Source of the DNA: UBA2033 sp035345875
GTDB taxonomy: Bacteria; Spirochaetota; Leptospiria; Leptospirales; Leptospiraceae
Direction: 5' to 3'
Length of the DNA: 64,000 bases
Assembly (NCBI GenBank): GCA_035345875.1
Contig: DAORDH010000014.1
Coordinates: 67,955-131,954 of the forward strand
The notes beneath the pieces were generated by a model. It was not told the DNA's origin. It ran no database searches and saw nothing but the letters and a program-made list of their open reading frames with translations. Numbering within the stretch: position 1 is the stretch's first letter; each line of letters begins with the position of its first letter. Shown here piece after piece: positions 1 to 9,490 of this stretch. Position numbers and translations under genes: made by a program.

Positions 1-1
1 T

Positions 2-319
2 GGAACTAACGTTGGTAGAGAAGAAAGAACTTATATTAACAATTGGGATCTTGCAGGGGCAAGGGCAATCAATTCCACAGTCTATATGATCAATGTTGGA
101 AAGCTTGCTCCAGGATTATTTCAAGCAGTGAGCTATGGATCCGCTCGTCCCTATGCAGTAGAAGATCAAGGTAGTCCAGAAGCAAAAGCTTATAACAGAA
201 GAATAGATATTGTAATTTTAGCTGAAAAATCAGTTGGAAGAAAGCCAAATGAAAGTAATTATGGCTTGCCTAACACTAAACTTCCGAATACGGAAACGAC
301 AGTAGAAGGCGAAGATTAA
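2..319 (+). CDS. motB: Flagellar motor protein MotB, C-terminal part (start outside window)
   Basis: The open frame enters from the left edge and stops at 317-319, so only about the last 105 residues are visible. They match the end of the OmpA/MotB peptidoglycan-binding domain: NNWDLAGARA is the helix seen in MotB proteins, and NRRIDIVIL is the usual closing strand with paired arginines. MotB anchors the stator to peptidoglycan and, with MotA, conducts the ions that drive the periplasmic flagella. fliL follows 29 bases downstream, as in many spirochaete flagellar operons. PomB or another OmpA-like protein cannot be excluded without the N-terminus, but the fliL neighbour supports MotB. Confidence 0.88.
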   Translation, partial: GTNVGREERTYINNWDLAGARAINSTVYMINVGKLAPGLFQAVSYGSARPYAVEDQGSPEAKAYNRRIDIVILAEKSVGRKPNESNYGLPNTKLPNTETTVEGED

Positions 320-348
320 AAGTTTAATTATACGAAAGGAGAAAACCT

Positions 349-873
349 ATGGGTGATGCAGCAGCAGAATTAGATGACGAAGAAGGTAAGCCGGCGGCGG
401 AGCCGAAGACTCCCTCCCCAATTATAAAATGGTTAATTTGGATTGGAGCTGGTATAGCAGGTGTTATATTAGTTGCCGTTATTTCTATGTTTGTTGCAAA
501 ACAATCTGCGGTTAGTGTTTATAAACAACAAAAGAATATTGCACTTGTAAAAGCTCCTCCTCCATTAGAAACATTTAACTTTGTAGATGAATTTCGTATC
601 AACACAGCAGATGTGGGAGAGGCTCACTTTATTAAGTTGAAGCTTACTTTTGGATATGATGTTGGTCAACAAGCGTTAGGTCCAGAGCTTGCTACTAGAT
701 TACCACAAATGCAAAATATCATTAACTTGATTATTTCTAGAAAGACCAAAGAAGATTTGAGAACTCTAAATGATCAGTTGGATTTAAGAGAAGAAATTAA
801 AGCTCATATCAACCATATTTTGACAAACGGTAAAATCAAAGAAGTTTACTTCAGAGAGTTTATTGTAAATTAA
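349..873 (+). CDS. fliL: Flagellar basal body-associated protein FliL
   Basis: A 174-residue protein with an acidic N-terminal cytoplasmic tail (1-24), one transmembrane helix (about 25-50) and a periplasmic FliL domain ending in VYFREFIVN, the typical FliL C-terminus. FliL surrounds the stator and helps recruit or tune it. A clear ribosome-binding site (GAAAGGAG) lies just upstream of the ATG. It follows motB closely and is very probably cotranscribed with it. The length is usual for the family. Confidence 0.93.
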   Translation: MGDAAAELDDEEGKPAAEPKTPSPIIKWLIWIGAGIAGVILVAVISMFVAKQSAVSVYKQQKNIALVKAPPPLETFNFVDEFRINTADVGEAHFIKLKLTFGYDVGQQALGPELATRLPQMQNIINLIISRKTKEDLRTLNDQLDLREEIKAHINHILTNGKIKEVYFREFIVN

Positions 874-874
874 T

Positions 875-955
875 AAAAGATAGCCACCGATTGGCATAGA
901 TAAACATTGATGATCTTAAGATTATTGCTGTTGATTCGTGCCATCGGCTAGGGCA
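875..955. repeat. CCACCGAT-type intergenic element, copy A (degenerate)
   Basis: The gap between fliL and kdsB begins with AAAAGATAGCCACCGAT (875-891) and carries a weaker inverted match near 939-955 (GCCATCGGCTAGGGC). The left end matches ends of similar sequences near 9247-9420, 24533-24570 and 63697-63856. The right end is poorly conserved here. It looks like a decayed copy of a small dispersed element; no coding potential is seen. Confidence 0.45.
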
Positions 956-1077
956 TCATCACAATTCCAAATCGCATTGTCTTGAAATATAATCGTCGTG
1001 TTCTTTTTATTATCCCTAGATTCTAACGAAAATATTTTGGTTAGCTCAATCGCTCAAATGGAATTATTAGGTAATCT

Positions 1078-1809
1078 ATGAAAGTAATCGGTATTATTCC
1101 AGCACGTTATGCAAGCACAAGACTTCCGGCAAAGCCACTTGCGAAAATTGGAAGTAAAACAATGATCGAATGGACTTACTTCCATACAAAGAAAGCAAAG
1201 ACTCTATCTGATGTAATTGTAGCAACAGACCATGAAGAGATTTTTAATTGCGTTAAGCGCTCTGGTGGTAATGTTGTTTTAACAAGTCCAGACCATCCAA
1301 CCGGAACAGATCGGCTTATTGAAGTGGTGAAAGGTTTAAGAGAAGTCGATATCGTTGTGAATATTCAAGGAGATGAACCTGGAATAGAACCAGACTTGAT
1401 TGATGGAGTTGTGAATTTAAAACTTAAGTATAGAAATTGGGAAATGACAAGTGCAGCCTGTCCCCTTTCTAAAGAAGAGCAACTAGATCCAAATCGAGTG
1501 AAAGTCGTTTTCGATAAAAATCAAAGAGCACTTTATTTCTCAAGGTCTTTGATTCCCTCCAATTTTAAAAAAACAGTAAATGTCTATCGACATCTAGGAA
1601 TTTATTCTTACGAAAAAGAGTTTTTATTGGCTTACAATGATTTGCCGCAGAGTGATTTGGAGGCTTCTGAGTCTCTGGAACAATTAAGAGCACTTGAAGC
1701 GGGTCACAGTATTGGAATCTATTTAACAAACCAAGCTGGCTTATCTGTTGATTCTCCAGAGGATTTAGAAGCAGTCATAGAAGATTTTAAAAAGAAAGGG
1801 ATCATCTAA
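1078..1809 (+). CDS. kdsB: 3-deoxy-manno-octulosonate cytidylyltransferase
   Basis: A 243-residue CMP-Kdo synthetase, which activates Kdo with CTP for the lipopolysaccharide core in the cytoplasm. The N-terminal nucleotide-binding motif PARYASTRLPAKPL (8-21) is diagnostic. TGTDR (75-79), the NIQGDEP metal/nucleotide loop (about 95-101) and the RHLGIYSY and LEQLRALE segments follow in the normal order. Length is normal. Its TAA overlaps the ATG of the next gene by one base, so the two are translationally coupled. It agrees with the LPS-assembly genes lpxK and msbA elsewhere in the window. Confidence 0.95.
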   Translation: MKVIGIIPARYASTRLPAKPLAKIGSKTMIEWTYFHTKKAKTLSDVIVATDHEEIFNCVKRSGGNVVLTSPDHPTGTDRLIEVVKGLREVDIVVNIQGDEPGIEPDLIDGVVNLKLKYRNWEMTSAACPLSKEEQLDPNRVKVVFDKNQRALYFSRSLIPSNFKKTVNVYRHLGIYSYEKEFLLAYNDLPQSDLEASESLEQLRALEAGHSIGIYLTNQAGLSVDSPEDLEAVIEDFKKKGII

Positions 1810-2237
1810 TGGAAGAAGAATTTCAACCAACCAAAAAATCTGGAATGCCTTATGGACTTATCTGGGGTGTTTTGTTTCTTTCTGTTTACGCCTATTTATT
1901 TTTCTTTTTTGGAGTTTATTTTATTTGGGATCAGGGAATGCCGGATACATTTGGCGGCTTATTGTTATTAGCCGGTAGTTCCTTTGTCTATTTAATTGCC
2001 GGGATTCTTGGGTTTGTGCCTGTATTTATAACTTCCATAATATTCATCATTCGAGATCGAAATTTACGACAAAGCATTAAGAACAACTGGCCAGTCTTAC
2101 TTGCTTTAATCTATCCTATTCTTCCCAATCTTCCAGGACCAATCGATGAATCAGTCATGTCTGTTGTAATGTTTTGCATTCGAGTCTATCTCTTTTTTAG
2201 AACAGGAAAAGATGTGAAAGAGGCTGCAAAGAAATAA
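1809..2237 (+). CDS. Small integral membrane protein, unknown function
   Basis: A 142-residue protein whose ATG shares its A with the stop codon of kdsB. After a short polar N-terminus there are three to four hydrophobic helices: about 15-38, 48-80 and two weaker ones after 95. It ends in a basic tail. I do not recognise a family. The coupling to kdsB suggests coexpression with Kdo metabolism, but nothing in the protein shows a catalytic role. Confidence 0.7.
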   Translation: MEEEFQPTKKSGMPYGLIWGVLFLSVYAYLFFFFGVYFIWDQGMPDTFGGLLLLAGSSFVYLIAGILGFVPVFITSIIFIIRDRNLRQSIKNNWPVLLALIYPILPNLPGPIDESVMSVVMFCIRVYLFFRTGKDVKEAAKK

Positions 2238-2302
2238 TTTTCACTCGACAGAAAGACTAGTCTCTTTAGTTTCAAAAACGTCTAAAGGCTATGGAGTGAG
2301 AA

Positions 2303-3688
2303 ATGGACAAAATAAAAGCAGAAAAAATTATTCAAGCAGGTCTTGATAAAAGAGCAGACTTTGTAGAAATTTTCGTGGAAGAAACAAGAGGATCATCTGT
2401 GTCCTATAACAATCGCAAAGTAGAAACAGCGAGTGCTGGCACCGACTATGGAATCGGAATTCGATTGATTTATGGAACAGAGGTTTTTTATGCAAATACT
2501 TCAAACGATGAAGAAGAGCATTTATTACAACTCATCGAAGCACTTTCGAAAACAAAGTCCGATTTAAAAAATATAAATTCAAAAGAAATCATTCATCTAA
2601 AAGAAAAAGTTTTTCCAAACATCCATACAATTACACTCGATCCAAGAAAAGTAGGACAAGATAAAAAATTATCGATTCTAAAATTAGCCGATGAAACAGC
2701 GAGAAAGATATCTCCGAAAATAGCACAAGTCAGTGCTCGTGCCTTTGATTCTGTTTCGAACGTTAGTATTTTTAATAGCGAGGGACTTGAGGTAAATGAT
2801 TACAGAGTATTATCACGTTTTAGTATTTCTGTTACGGCTCAAGATGGTGGAGAAATGTTTTCAGCCGGAGAATCGCCAGGAGCACAAAGAGGATTTGAGT
2901 TTTTTGAAACACTCAATGTTCCTCAATTTTCCGAAACAGCTGCAAGGAGAGCATTACTGATGTTATCCGCTGGTTATGCAACGGGAAGAAAAATGCCAGT
3001 CGTTATGGGAAATGGGTTTGGTGGAGTTATATTCCACGAAGCATGTGGTCATCCTTTAGAGACAGAGGCAATTCGAAAAAAAGCATCTCCTTTCTGCGAT
3101 AAAATTGGACAACAAATTGCTCACACCGCTGTCACTGCAATAGATGAAGGTGCAATTCCAAACTCTTGGGGATCAATCAATGTGGATGATGAAGGATATC
3201 CTGTAGAAAAAACAGTTCTCATCGAAAAAGGGATTTTGAAAAATTATTTGTCTGACCGAGTCGGGTCAATGGAAACAGGCGTTAGACGAACTGGATCTGC
3301 TAGAAGAGAATCCTATCACTATGCTCCTGTTTCGAGAATGAGAAATACATACATTGATAAGGGAAATGATAAATTTGAAGATATGATATCCTCCATTGAA
3401 GACGGGCTGTATGCCAAAAAAATGGGAGGCGGATCCGTAAATCCCGCTACTGGAGAATTTAATTTTGCGGTAGAAGAAGGATATTTAATCAAAAATGGAA
3501 AAATTACATCTCCTGTTCGAGGGGCGACGTTAATTGGAAAAGGTCATGAAATACTACCTCGTATTTCAATGGTTGGAGATGACTTAGAAATTACAGCTGG
3601 TATGTGCGGTGCCGCATCTGGATCTGTTCCTGTAACAGTTGGACAACCAAGTATTAAAGTAGATGAAATTTTAGTAGGTGGAAGATAA
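2303..3688 (+). CDS. tldD: Metalloprotease TldD
   Basis: A 461-residue TldD-family protein. The HEACGH motif (245-250) is the HExxxH zinc site that marks the catalytic subunit, and the C-terminus has the family glycine-rich region ending in VDEILVGGR. TldD forms a heterodimer with TldE/PmbA that degrades unfolded peptides and matures some peptide natural products. The next gene encodes the partner and begins on the base after this stop codon. The start has a GAGTGAGAA ribosome-binding region. Confidence 0.94.
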   Translation: MDKIKAEKIIQAGLDKRADFVEIFVEETRGSSVSYNNRKVETASAGTDYGIGIRLIYGTEVFYANTSNDEEEHLLQLIEALSKTKSDLKNINSKEIIHLKEKVFPNIHTITLDPRKVGQDKKLSILKLADETARKISPKIAQVSARAFDSVSNVSIFNSEGLEVNDYRVLSRFSISVTAQDGGEMFSAGESPGAQRGFEFFETLNVPQFSETAARRALLMLSAGYATGRKMPVVMGNGFGGVIFHEACGHPLETEAIRKKASPFCDKIGQQIAHTAVTAIDEGAIPNSWGSINVDDEGYPVEKTVLIEKGILKNYLSDRVGSMETGVRRTGSARRESYHYAPVSRMRNTYIDKGNDKFEDMISSIEDGLYAKKMGGGSVNPATGEFNFAVEEGYLIKNGKITSPVRGATLIGKGHEILPRISMVGDDLEITAGMCGAASGSVPVTVGQPSIKVDEILVGGR

Positions 3689-5023
3689 ATGAAATTAGAA
3701 GAAGCAGTAGAATTTATGTGCGCAGAAGCAAAACGTCAAACGGCAGATAGTTTTGATGTAATAGGTGTAGAGTCAGACGATGCAGGTGTTGAAGTCTTTG
3801 AAGGAAAGGTAAAAAGCACAGAGATCGCAAGTTCTAGAGGGATTGGAATTCGACTTTTCAAAGAAGGGCGTCCTGGTATTGCTTATACGGAAAAATTTTC
3901 AGAAGATGCAATTAAACAAGCAGTCACAGATGCATCTGCTCATTCCAGGATCACTGATAAAATGGATTTAGATCTTCCAATGGGTGAAAAACTTTTGGAC
4001 CTTGATTTAGAGTCATACAAAGAAGAAGTAGATCACATAACGTTTGATCAAATGATTGAACTAGGACTTAAACTAGAGCAAATTGCTCTTAGTCGCGATA
4101 AAAGAATTGTAAATGTTCCCTATCTTGGAGTCTCTAAATCTTCTGCCAGATCTATCATTCAAAATTCGAAAGGGGTCAATTATTCCAGAAAAGGCAATGC
4201 AGTTTCAGCCGGACTAGGAGTTGTGGCTAAAGAAAATGAATCTAGTAAGATGGGTGTTTATTCGAATGGAGGACGATCATTTTCTATATTTAATACTGAG
4301 TTCATGTCAAGCAAAGCAGTCGAGAGAGCTCTTGAACTACTTGGAGCTGAGCCAGTAGAAAGCAAACAATATCCAGTTGTTTTTTCGAATCGCGTGAGTG
4401 GTGGTATTATTGGAATGTTCTTGTCTCCTTATTATGCTGAACTAGTTCAGAAGGGACAATCTAGATTAGCCGACAAAGTAGGAAGTAAAATTTCTGTGGA
4501 TGAGTTTACAATGACTTGTAATCCACATATTCCTGGCTTTCCTGGTTCAAGGCTATTTGATAGTGAAGGTGTAGTTACTAAGGTAACGCCTATCGTTCAA
4601 AATGGGATTTTAAAAACATTTCTGTATAATTTAGAATCAGCTAAAAAAGCAGGGATTGCCCCAACTGGAAATGGAAGTCGTTCTTATGCCGGAAAAGCAG
4701 GGACTGGAACTTCAAACTTGATAGTAGAAAAAGGAAGTAAGACTGTTACAGAACTTTTATCTGCTTATCCTGAATGTCTTTATATTACAAAATTAGAAGG
4801 GGCTTCTGGATGTTCTGCTATTTCAGGAGAAATATCCATAGGGGCTCAGGGTATTCTTTATAAAAACGGAAAACCTGTCAGGCCAATAGATCGTATAACG
4901 CTTAATTCAAATTACTTTGATTTACTTCATTTGATTCGTGGATTCTCCAATGAATACAATGATGCATTTAGTTCAGTGAAAGTTCCTGATATTTTAGTTG
5001 AATCTATGTATGTTGCTGGATGA
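3689..5023 (+). CDS. pmbA: TldE/PmbA, non-catalytic partner of TldD
   Basis: A 444-residue TldD/PmbA-family protein lacking the HExxxH site, as expected of the TldE/PmbA subunit. Family segments visible include VFEGKVKSTEIASSRGIGIR near the N-terminus, FSNRVSGGIIGMFLSP in the middle and the LEGASGCSAISGEIS region near the end. Its ATG directly follows the tldD stop, so the pair is almost certainly translated from one message. The heterodimer acts in the cytoplasm as a protease on unstructured peptides. Confidence 0.93.
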   Translation: MKLEEAVEFMCAEAKRQTADSFDVIGVESDDAGVEVFEGKVKSTEIASSRGIGIRLFKEGRPGIAYTEKFSEDAIKQAVTDASAHSRITDKMDLDLPMGEKLLDLDLESYKEEVDHITFDQMIELGLKLEQIALSRDKRIVNVPYLGVSKSSARSIIQNSKGVNYSRKGNAVSAGLGVVAKENESSKMGVYSNGGRSFSIFNTEFMSSKAVERALELLGAEPVESKQYPVVFSNRVSGGIIGMFLSPYYAELVQKGQSRLADKVGSKISVDEFTMTCNPHIPGFPGSRLFDSEGVVTKVTPIVQNGILKTFLYNLESAKKAGIAPTGNGSRSYAGKAGTGTSNLIVEKGSKTVTELLSAYPECLYITKLEGASGCSAISGEISIGAQGILYKNGKPVRPIDRITLNSNYFDLLHLIRGFSNEYNDAFSSVKVPDILVESMYVAG

Positions 5024-5176
5024 TTGTGGGACAATTCGACATTTTATCTAATAAGGAGGGGTGTATTTAAGCACCTTACATTCCATAGAGAATTGTCAGA
5101 ACTGAGGGGTTATTTATTCGAAATTCTGCTTGCTTTTGTGGGAAATCAACTGAAATTAGATTTATATTGGATATAA

Positions 5177-6433
5177 ATGTCTATGTTAATTGAATTTTCG
5201 GTTACAAACTTCCGCTCGATCAGAGATAAAGTTACTCTTTCGATGGTGGCAGATAAGTCTATCAGTAAAAAAAATGAACTTCCGGATAATCTAATTGAAG
5301 TAGATAAAAATCTACATCTTCTCAAATCGGCAGTTATTTATGGTAGAAATGCTTCGGGCAAGAGTAATGTTCTAAAAGCGCTTTTTAATTTAGTCACGCT
5401 AGTTTCTGAATCACAAAATTATTCAGTGGGTCAGGAAATTAATTTGCATAACCCATTTTCATTTCAAAAAGGAAGTTCAGAAATACCGAATCAATTCGAA
5501 ATAATTTTTTTACTTTTTAATAAAGAGGAAAATTCAAAAATTAAATATCATTATAAAGTTGATATAGATTTTGAAAAAATTCGATACGAATCTTTATATT
5601 TCTACCCAAAAGGTCAGCGAGCTAAATTATTTGAGCGCGAATATGGAAAGGAAATTACCTATGGAGATTCCCTGAAAGGTAATAAAAAAAATATTGAAGA
5701 TGGGCTTTTGGAAAATCAACTTTTCCTTTCTAAAAGTAGTAGCTATAGATTAGAAATTTTAAATGAAGTCTATAGTTATATTGTTAAAAAAATATTTATT
5801 TACCTCGATCTAGATTTATATGAAAAAATGCAAAATGAAAATAATATGAAATCTATCTATAATTTACTAGAAATACAATTAGCCAAAAAAAACCTACTCG
5901 AGCTTTTAAAAGCAGCAGACACTGGAATTACTGATATATTAACATTAAATGACGATAAATTAATTTTTACTAAGCATGATTATGCGAATTCAGAATCAGA
6001 TTTTATAAATTCATTACTTTTTTTAAATGAAGAATCATCTGGAACAAGACGATTAATCACAATATTCCTCCCAATATTTGGCAGTCTCATTACTGGAACA
6101 ATTGTCATCATCGACGAATTAGACAAAAGCCTTCATCCTCTTCTTACAAAAATGCTAATTCAAATTTTTCATAGCAAGAAAAATAATCCAAATAATGCGC
6201 AGTTAATATTTGCTACTCATGATAGCTCTTTGATGAACGGAGAATTATTTAGAAGAGATCAAATGTTTATCACTGAAAAAGATGAAATAGGACAAACTAG
6301 TATTAAAAGTCTCGCCTCTATCAAAGGAGTGCGAAGAGATATTCCTTTCGAAAAATGGTATTTGAACGGTAGCTTCGGTGGAATCCCTGTTATCTATGAG
6401 CCAGAGTTTGAGTTTACTGACAATAAATCGTAA
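5177..6433 (+). CDS. RloA/AbiLi-like AAA ATPase (candidate anti-phage defence)
   Basis: A 418-residue SMC/ABC-like ATPase. The N-terminus IEFSVTNFRSI is the hallmark of this defence-ATPase class. Walker A is GRNASGKS (56-63), an ESSGTRRL signature sits near 285-292, Walker B IVIIDELDKSLHP near 309-321 and the switch histidine in FATHD near 345-349. Such ATPases pair with a RloB-type TOPRIM protein in the AbiL abortive-infection system and in RloA/RloB cassettes of restriction loci, and an RloB homologue follows 17 bases downstream. The ATG at 5177 follows GGAT; a second ATG at 5183 is also possible. Function as defence is inferred from family and pairing. Confidence 0.85.
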   Translation: MSMLIEFSVTNFRSIRDKVTLSMVADKSISKKNELPDNLIEVDKNLHLLKSAVIYGRNASGKSNVLKALFNLVTLVSESQNYSVGQEINLHNPFSFQKGSSEIPNQFEIIFLLFNKEENSKIKYHYKVDIDFEKIRYESLYFYPKGQRAKLFEREYGKEITYGDSLKGNKKNIEDGLLENQLFLSKSSSYRLEILNEVYSYIVKKIFIYLDLDLYEKMQNENNMKSIYNLLEIQLAKKNLLELLKAADTGITDILTLNDDKLIFTKHDYANSESDFINSLLFLNEESSGTRRLITIFLPIFGSLITGTIVIIDELDKSLHPLLTKMLIQIFHSKKNNPNNAQLIFATHDSSLMNGELFRRDQMFITEKDEIGQTSIKSLASIKGVRRDIPFEKWYLNGSFGGIPVIYEPEFEFTDNKS

Positions 6434-6450
6434 AATTAAAATTATCCTGA

Positions 6451-7083
6451 ATGAACAATAAAATTCTAATCTTAGTGGAAGGAGAAAATACGGAAGTTCA
6501 TTATTTCCAGAGCTTCAAAAAAATTGAAAAGTATAGAAGAAATCTTGTCGGTCTTGACATTGAAATTTATAAGCCCAAAGATCATTCACCGAAAGGTTTA
6601 TTAAAAGAAGCAAAAAAGAAAATAGATGATCTAAAGCGCATTAAACTCAAGTATGAAAAAATTTGGATAGTCTTAGACAGAGATGGGCATTTCGGAGTTT
6701 CTGAGACATTCGAAGAAACGAGAGTATGGAATCAAAATAAAAAGAACACAAAAATAGAAATCGCATTTTCAAATATTTGTTTTGAGCGTTGGATTTTACT
6801 TCATTTCGAAAAATCAGCTAGACCATTTATGAGTTGTGATGAAATCGTTAGTTATATTCATGCAAACCATGATTCTGAATACAATAAAAAGATTCACTAC
6901 GATTTTACTGAACTTATCGAAGAAACCAAATTAAAAGTTGCAATCGAAAATGCAAAATGGTTAGAAAGACAAAAAGAAGACGATTTAGAAAATATGCAGC
7001 TATACGATATTAACCCCTACACAACTGTTCATTATCTTGCAGAATATATTTTCGCTGTAGCAACTAGAAAATCTACACTTTAA
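6451..7083 (+). CDS. RloB-like (AbiLii-type) TOPRIM-fold protein
   Basis: A 210-residue RloB-family protein. EGENTE (10-15) and DRD (76-78) match the glutamate and DxD positions of a TOPRIM-like active site. AFSNICFERWILLHFE (105-120) is the family signature around the conserved Ser-x-x-Cys-Phe-Glu. RloB proteins are the presumed nuclease or effector partner of RloA-like ATPases. The gene sits 17 bases after the ATPase gene in the same direction; no restriction-modification gene is seen nearby, so the pair appears to stand alone as in AbiL. Confidence 0.86.
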   Translation: MNNKILILVEGENTEVHYFQSFKKIEKYRRNLVGLDIEIYKPKDHSPKGLLKEAKKKIDDLKRIKLKYEKIWIVLDRDGHFGVSETFEETRVWNQNKKNTKIEIAFSNICFERWILLHFEKSARPFMSCDEIVSYIHANHDSEYNKKIHYDFTELIEETKLKVAIENAKWLERQKEDDLENMQLYDINPYTTVHYLAEYIFAVATRKSTL

Positions 7084-7395
7084 ACATCCCCTTAATTCAT
7101 AGACGTTAGGTGATTAGAATATAAGATGTCCTTGTCGAGTTCTATTTTTGAAATCTGGTAATTTCTAGTTTTTGTACTGTTTATACTTGAATCTTTTATT
7201 AAACAATTTAGAACCAATACATATAAAATTTGAAGACAAAAAGAATTGACCAAGCTTATACAGACGAAATCCTATACTGAGTGCCAAAAGAATTTACACT
7301 TTTTTATTAGAAATTAAATTCGGTACTGTCGAACTGACTAATTAGAATAGCCTTGTAGATAGTCTTACTTTGGATATGTGGTATATATTTATAAA

Positions 7396-8349
7396 ATGAG
7401 ATCTTTAGAAGAAACGCAAAAAAAAGAAATTATAGAATGTCTAAATAAAAAAAAAATTGGTTTTCGAACCAATGTTAACTTATCCGTATTATCCTCTTTT
7501 AAAATTGGGGGAATTTCTCCCCTTGTGGTTGAACCAGAAACAAAAGAAAGTTTACTAGATGCATTATTAATTCTAAAGAAATTAGATCTACCATATAAAA
7601 TTTTAGGAGGTGGGTCTAATTTATTAATTTCAGATAATCCGAATGACTTCATTACCTTGCGTCTATCGGGTGAATTTAAAGAGTTTGAAAAAGTAGAAGA
7701 GGGAAAGTTTTATATTGGAGCTGCTGCGAATACTACTCCTACTTTTAAGAAAATTTCTTTATTGGGTTTTACAGGAGTGGAGTTTTTGAGCACAATTCCT
7801 GGTTGGGTTGGTGGTGCTGTGATTCAAAATGCAGGCTGCTATGGTGGGGAACTGTTTAATAAGGTAGAGTTTGTTGATTTTTTAAAGGATGGAGTCATTC
7901 AAAGAAAAACCCAAAAAGAAGTAGAGTATGGGTATAGATTTACTGAATTTTTAAAAAACAAAGATTCAATCATACTTGGAATCCAAATTCAAGTGGAAGG
8001 TGGAAACTTAGAAGAAATTGAAGCATCCTTGAAAGACAAAAGAGATCGAAGAAACTCCTCTCAACCTGAAAATAAAAAAAGCGCTGGCTCCGTTTTCAAA
8101 AATCCAAACTTAAAAGACGAAAATGGAAATCCAATTAAAAGTTGGCAATTGATAGATAGAGCTGGTTTACGCGGACTTGTGAAAGGAGGAGCTCAAATAT
8201 CCCCAGAGCATTGCAATTTTATTGTAAATATAGGAGGTGCTACAGCGGCTGACGTATCCTACCTAGTAAATACAATTCAGGAAAAAGTTTTTGGAACAAG
8301 TGGAATCAAACTAGAAAGAGAGATCGAATACTTCGGAACCATCAGTTAA
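7396..8349 (+). CDS. murB: UDP-N-acetylenolpyruvoylglucosamine reductase
   Basis: MurB reduces UDP-GlcNAc-enolpyruvate to UDP-MurNAc with FAD and NADPH in peptidoglycan synthesis. Visible signatures are SSFKIGG near the N-terminus, the FAD-binding LGGGSNLLI, STIPGWVGGAVIQNAGCYGG, the catalytic-serine segment KKSAGSVFKNP, and GGAQISPEHCNFIVN near the end. I chose the ATG at 7396; an in-frame GTG at 7378 would add six residues, and neither has a strong ribosome-binding site. The next gene follows after 16 bases. Confidence 0.93.
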   Translation: MRSLEETQKKEIIECLNKKKIGFRTNVNLSVLSSFKIGGISPLVVEPETKESLLDALLILKKLDLPYKILGGGSNLLISDNPNDFITLRLSGEFKEFEKVEEGKFYIGAAANTTPTFKKISLLGFTGVEFLSTIPGWVGGAVIQNAGCYGGELFNKVEFVDFLKDGVIQRKTQKEVEYGYRFTEFLKNKDSIILGIQIQVEGGNLEEIEASLKDKRDRRNSSQPENKKSAGSVFKNPNLKDENGNPIKSWQLIDRAGLRGLVKGGAQISPEHCNFIVNIGGATAADVSYLVNTIQEKVFGTSGIKLEREIEYFGTIS

Positions 8350-8365
8350 GAATAGAGGAGTTCGA

Positions 8366-9121
8366 ATGCTGTCAAACGTAGTTTTAAAACTAAAAGAGAA
8401 ACCTCCAATTCTAAGAAATACCATCATGGCACTCGTTTTATTCTTGATTGCTTTGCCTGGCTATCTATTGATAAATGCTTTCTATTCTGTAGAAAGTCCA
8501 GCAAATCTAAAACTGAGTATTGATGATCAAATCCCTTTTTTGCCTTGGACAATCTCTATTTATTATTGGATTTATATTTTAATTTTTTTTCCAATCTTTA
8601 TGATTCGGGACTTTGAATTGTTTTTAGCTGGTTCTAAAGCGTATGGGTTTGGAATCGCAATATCTTTTTTTACTTTTTTAATTTATCCTGTTGTGATTGA
8701 GAGACCCGTGCTTACGGATTATAAGAATTTTTTCGAATGGTGGGTCCTTTTAAATTATACAATTGATAAGCCGACAGCACTTTTTCCGAGTATGCATGTT
8801 AGCAATGCATTTTTATCTTCTATTGTTGTCTTACCTTGGTCGAAACGGATTGGTTTTATCGCAAATCTATTTTCCTTTTGTATTTGTCTTTCAACGTTAA
8901 CTGTTAAGCAACATTTTGTTTTAGATGTTGTTGCAGGTTTTTTGCTTGGGGGAATCTCCTATTTAATTTTTGTTTTTCCGGTAGTTAGAAAAAAACTAAG
9001 CTTACCAAAAGAAAAAATCTTAATGCCGGAAAGACTTTCGATTTATGTTTTGTTGATTGGCTTATCGCTTACCTTTAGTTTATTTATAGTATATATTTTT
9101 TGGGGAAAATATATACTTTAA
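8366..9121 (+). CDS. PAP2-superfamily-like integral membrane protein
   Basis: A 251-residue protein with about six transmembrane helices. FPSMHVS (140-146) and VKQHFVLDVVAG (180-191, His183 and Asp187) match the second and third phosphatase motifs of the PAP2 family. The first KxxxxxxRP motif is not evident, which is also seen in the inositol-phosphotransferase-like branch. It may dephosphorylate or transfer a lipid head group at the inner membrane. A GAGGAG ribosome-binding site precedes the ATG, 16 bases after murB, so the two genes probably form an operon. Confidence 0.75.
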   Translation: MLSNVVLKLKEKPPILRNTIMALVLFLIALPGYLLINAFYSVESPANLKLSIDDQIPFLPWTISIYYWIYILIFFPIFMIRDFELFLAGSKAYGFGIAISFFTFLIYPVVIERPVLTDYKNFFEWWVLLNYTIDKPTALFPSMHVSNAFLSSIVVLPWSKRIGFIANLFSFCICLSTLTVKQHFVLDVVAGFLLGGISYLIFVFPVVRKKLSLPKEKILMPERLSIYVLLIGLSLTFSLFIVYIFWGKYIL

Positions 9122-9246
9122 ATTATATCATATAAGGATGAGTTTAAATTTTGTAACAAAAGTATTTGTTGCGATTGCAATACGACTTGAGATTCCATTT
9201 TATGATGAAGCAGGTGTATTAAATCTAATGTGAGTTCGATGTAAAA

Positions 9247-9420
9247 ATATTTAACCACCGATACACACCGATAACTGAACGATAAATAGCGATGGATTCA
9301 TATTTTGGTTTAATGGATGAATATGTGAATCGTTAGAGGCTAGAGCGTAAATAACTCAACCAGTGACTTAAAATAACAACACCTATCGGTGCCCCGTCTT
9401 TATCGGTGGTAATCTTTTAA
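9247..9420. repeat. CCACCGAT-type intergenic element, copy B (most complete)
   Basis: The left end reads AACCACCGATACACACCGAT (9253-9272). The right end, read on the other strand from 9419, is AAAAGATTACCACCGAT followed by a second CACCGATA. So each end carries two CCGATA-type motifs in inverted orientation around about 120 bases of AT-rich sequence without an open frame. This resembles a miniature mobile element. It fills most of the 422-base gap between the PAP2-like gene and the VWD lipoprotein gene. Confidence 0.6.
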
Positions 9421-9490
9421 ATTTTTTGTTATATCGAACTCGCGTTAAATCTAATTAATGCACCTTCAATAAGGTGAGACATTTAAAAAG

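Noticed and set aside
5085..7340. Short direct similarity (TTGTCAGAACTGA versus CTGTCGAACTGA) flanking the RloA/RloB pair
   Set aside because: The match is short and imperfect; not enough to claim insertion-site duplications.
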